From positions 1-61,320 of the forward strand of contig JAGZIN010000016.1 of the NCBI GenBank assembly GCA_018366195.1: a stretch of 61,320 nucleotides of DNA, read 5' to 3'. A program made the position numbers and the translations under genes. The DNA is from Butyricicoccus pullicaecorum. Lineage in GTDB: Bacteria > Bacillota > Clostridia > Oscillospirales > Butyricicoccaceae. The notes beneath the pieces are model-generated. The model had not been told where the DNA came from. It made no database searches and saw only the letters and a list, made by a program, of their open reading frames with translations. Shown piece by piece: positions 61,237-61,320 of the stretch (the first letter of the stretch is position 1; every line of letters begins with the position of its first letter).

Positions 61237-61320
61237 AACCACTCGCTAGGCGAGTGGTTCAAAAAAAGGCTATTGCCGAAGATGAAGAAATAAAAACTCC
61301 TTTTGCTATAATAAAGAAGC
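61237..61320 (+). mobile_element. Possible left end of an IS200/IS605-like element
   Basis: A perfect 10-bp hairpin AACCACTCGC-TAG-GCGAGTGGTT (61237-61259) is followed by about 60 AT-rich bases with TATAAT (61307-61312). IS200/IS605 elements carry subterminal hairpins of this form, and a small tnpA would start shortly downstream. The window ends before any coding sequence, so the call rests on this hairpin alone. Confidence 0.4.

Noticed and set aside
1..61320. CRISPR array, prophage or replication origin
   Set aside because: No regularly spaced repeats, phage structural genes or DnaA-box cluster were seen.

Overview
This window (about 50% G+C) comes from a low-to-mid-GC Gram-positive anaerobe. 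By gene content it looks like a gut Clostridia member (Oscillospirales, Butyricicoccus/Agathobaculum-like). The evidence is a dgt-dnaG-rpoD cluster, an Ile T-box before ilvBNCD, strong GGAGG ribosome sites, frequent ATGA overlaps, a DUF421/DUF4363 pair, and a GH112 phosphorylase with a CUT1 transporter. The genus call is inference. The window starts inside the 3' end of a 5S rRNA gene and ends in what may be the left edge of an IS200/IS605-like element.

Layout. 1-7100: rRNA operon end, a Cys-rich small protein, a membrane-anchored protein, guaB (an IMPDH close to the Tritrichomonas foetus enzyme), a ClC-type channel, a MATE exporter with plsC, and bioY. 7150-14270: luxS, rpmE, hflX-yigZ, and the dgt-dnaG-rpoD macromolecular synthesis cluster. 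14280-16530: a TetR regulator and three small membrane proteins; two related palindromes suggest a shared operator. 16680-19120: two tRNA-Leu genes, then an AT-rich islet with a decayed third tRNA-Leu copy, an orphan protein, and a secreted-protein gene interrupted by an in-frame TGA. 19400-26980: a GIY-YIG/NUDIX fusion, a CNNM/CorC protein with an acidic leader peptide and attenuator, secG, a sugar nucleotidyltransferase, pyk and an LCP protein. 27000-36700: a glycosyltransferase, HPr, a second TetR, an endonuclease IV-like protein with YqeG, a YbaK deacylase, aroQ-pepP, a D,D-carboxypeptidase and several small proteins. 36770-43930: the complete F1Fo ATP synthase operon. 44430-50910: the DUF421/DUF4363 pair and the T-box-controlled ilvBNCD operon. 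50880-57660: an AraC regulator, a three-gene sugar ABC transporter, a small membrane protein and the GH112 phosphorylase, which together look like an uptake-and-phosphorolysis unit for a galactosyl disaccharide from mucin or glycans. 57700-61230: a methyltransferase and a secreted GH63 glycosidase.

The most interesting candidate for an undescribed system is the leader of the CNNM/CorC gene (21768-21947, minus strand). It has a clear promoter, a 19-codon ORF starting with four Asp in seven residues and ending Pro-Pro-stop, and a 20-bp terminator hairpin whose 5' arm contains that stop codon. This fits a Mg2+-dependent ribosome-destabilisation switch like MgtL, but placed before a presumed Mg2+ exporter. 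Other points are the two-carboxylate (Na+-type) ATP synthase c subunit, HPr without Ser46, the tRNA-bounded islet, and several small genes below usual annotation limits.
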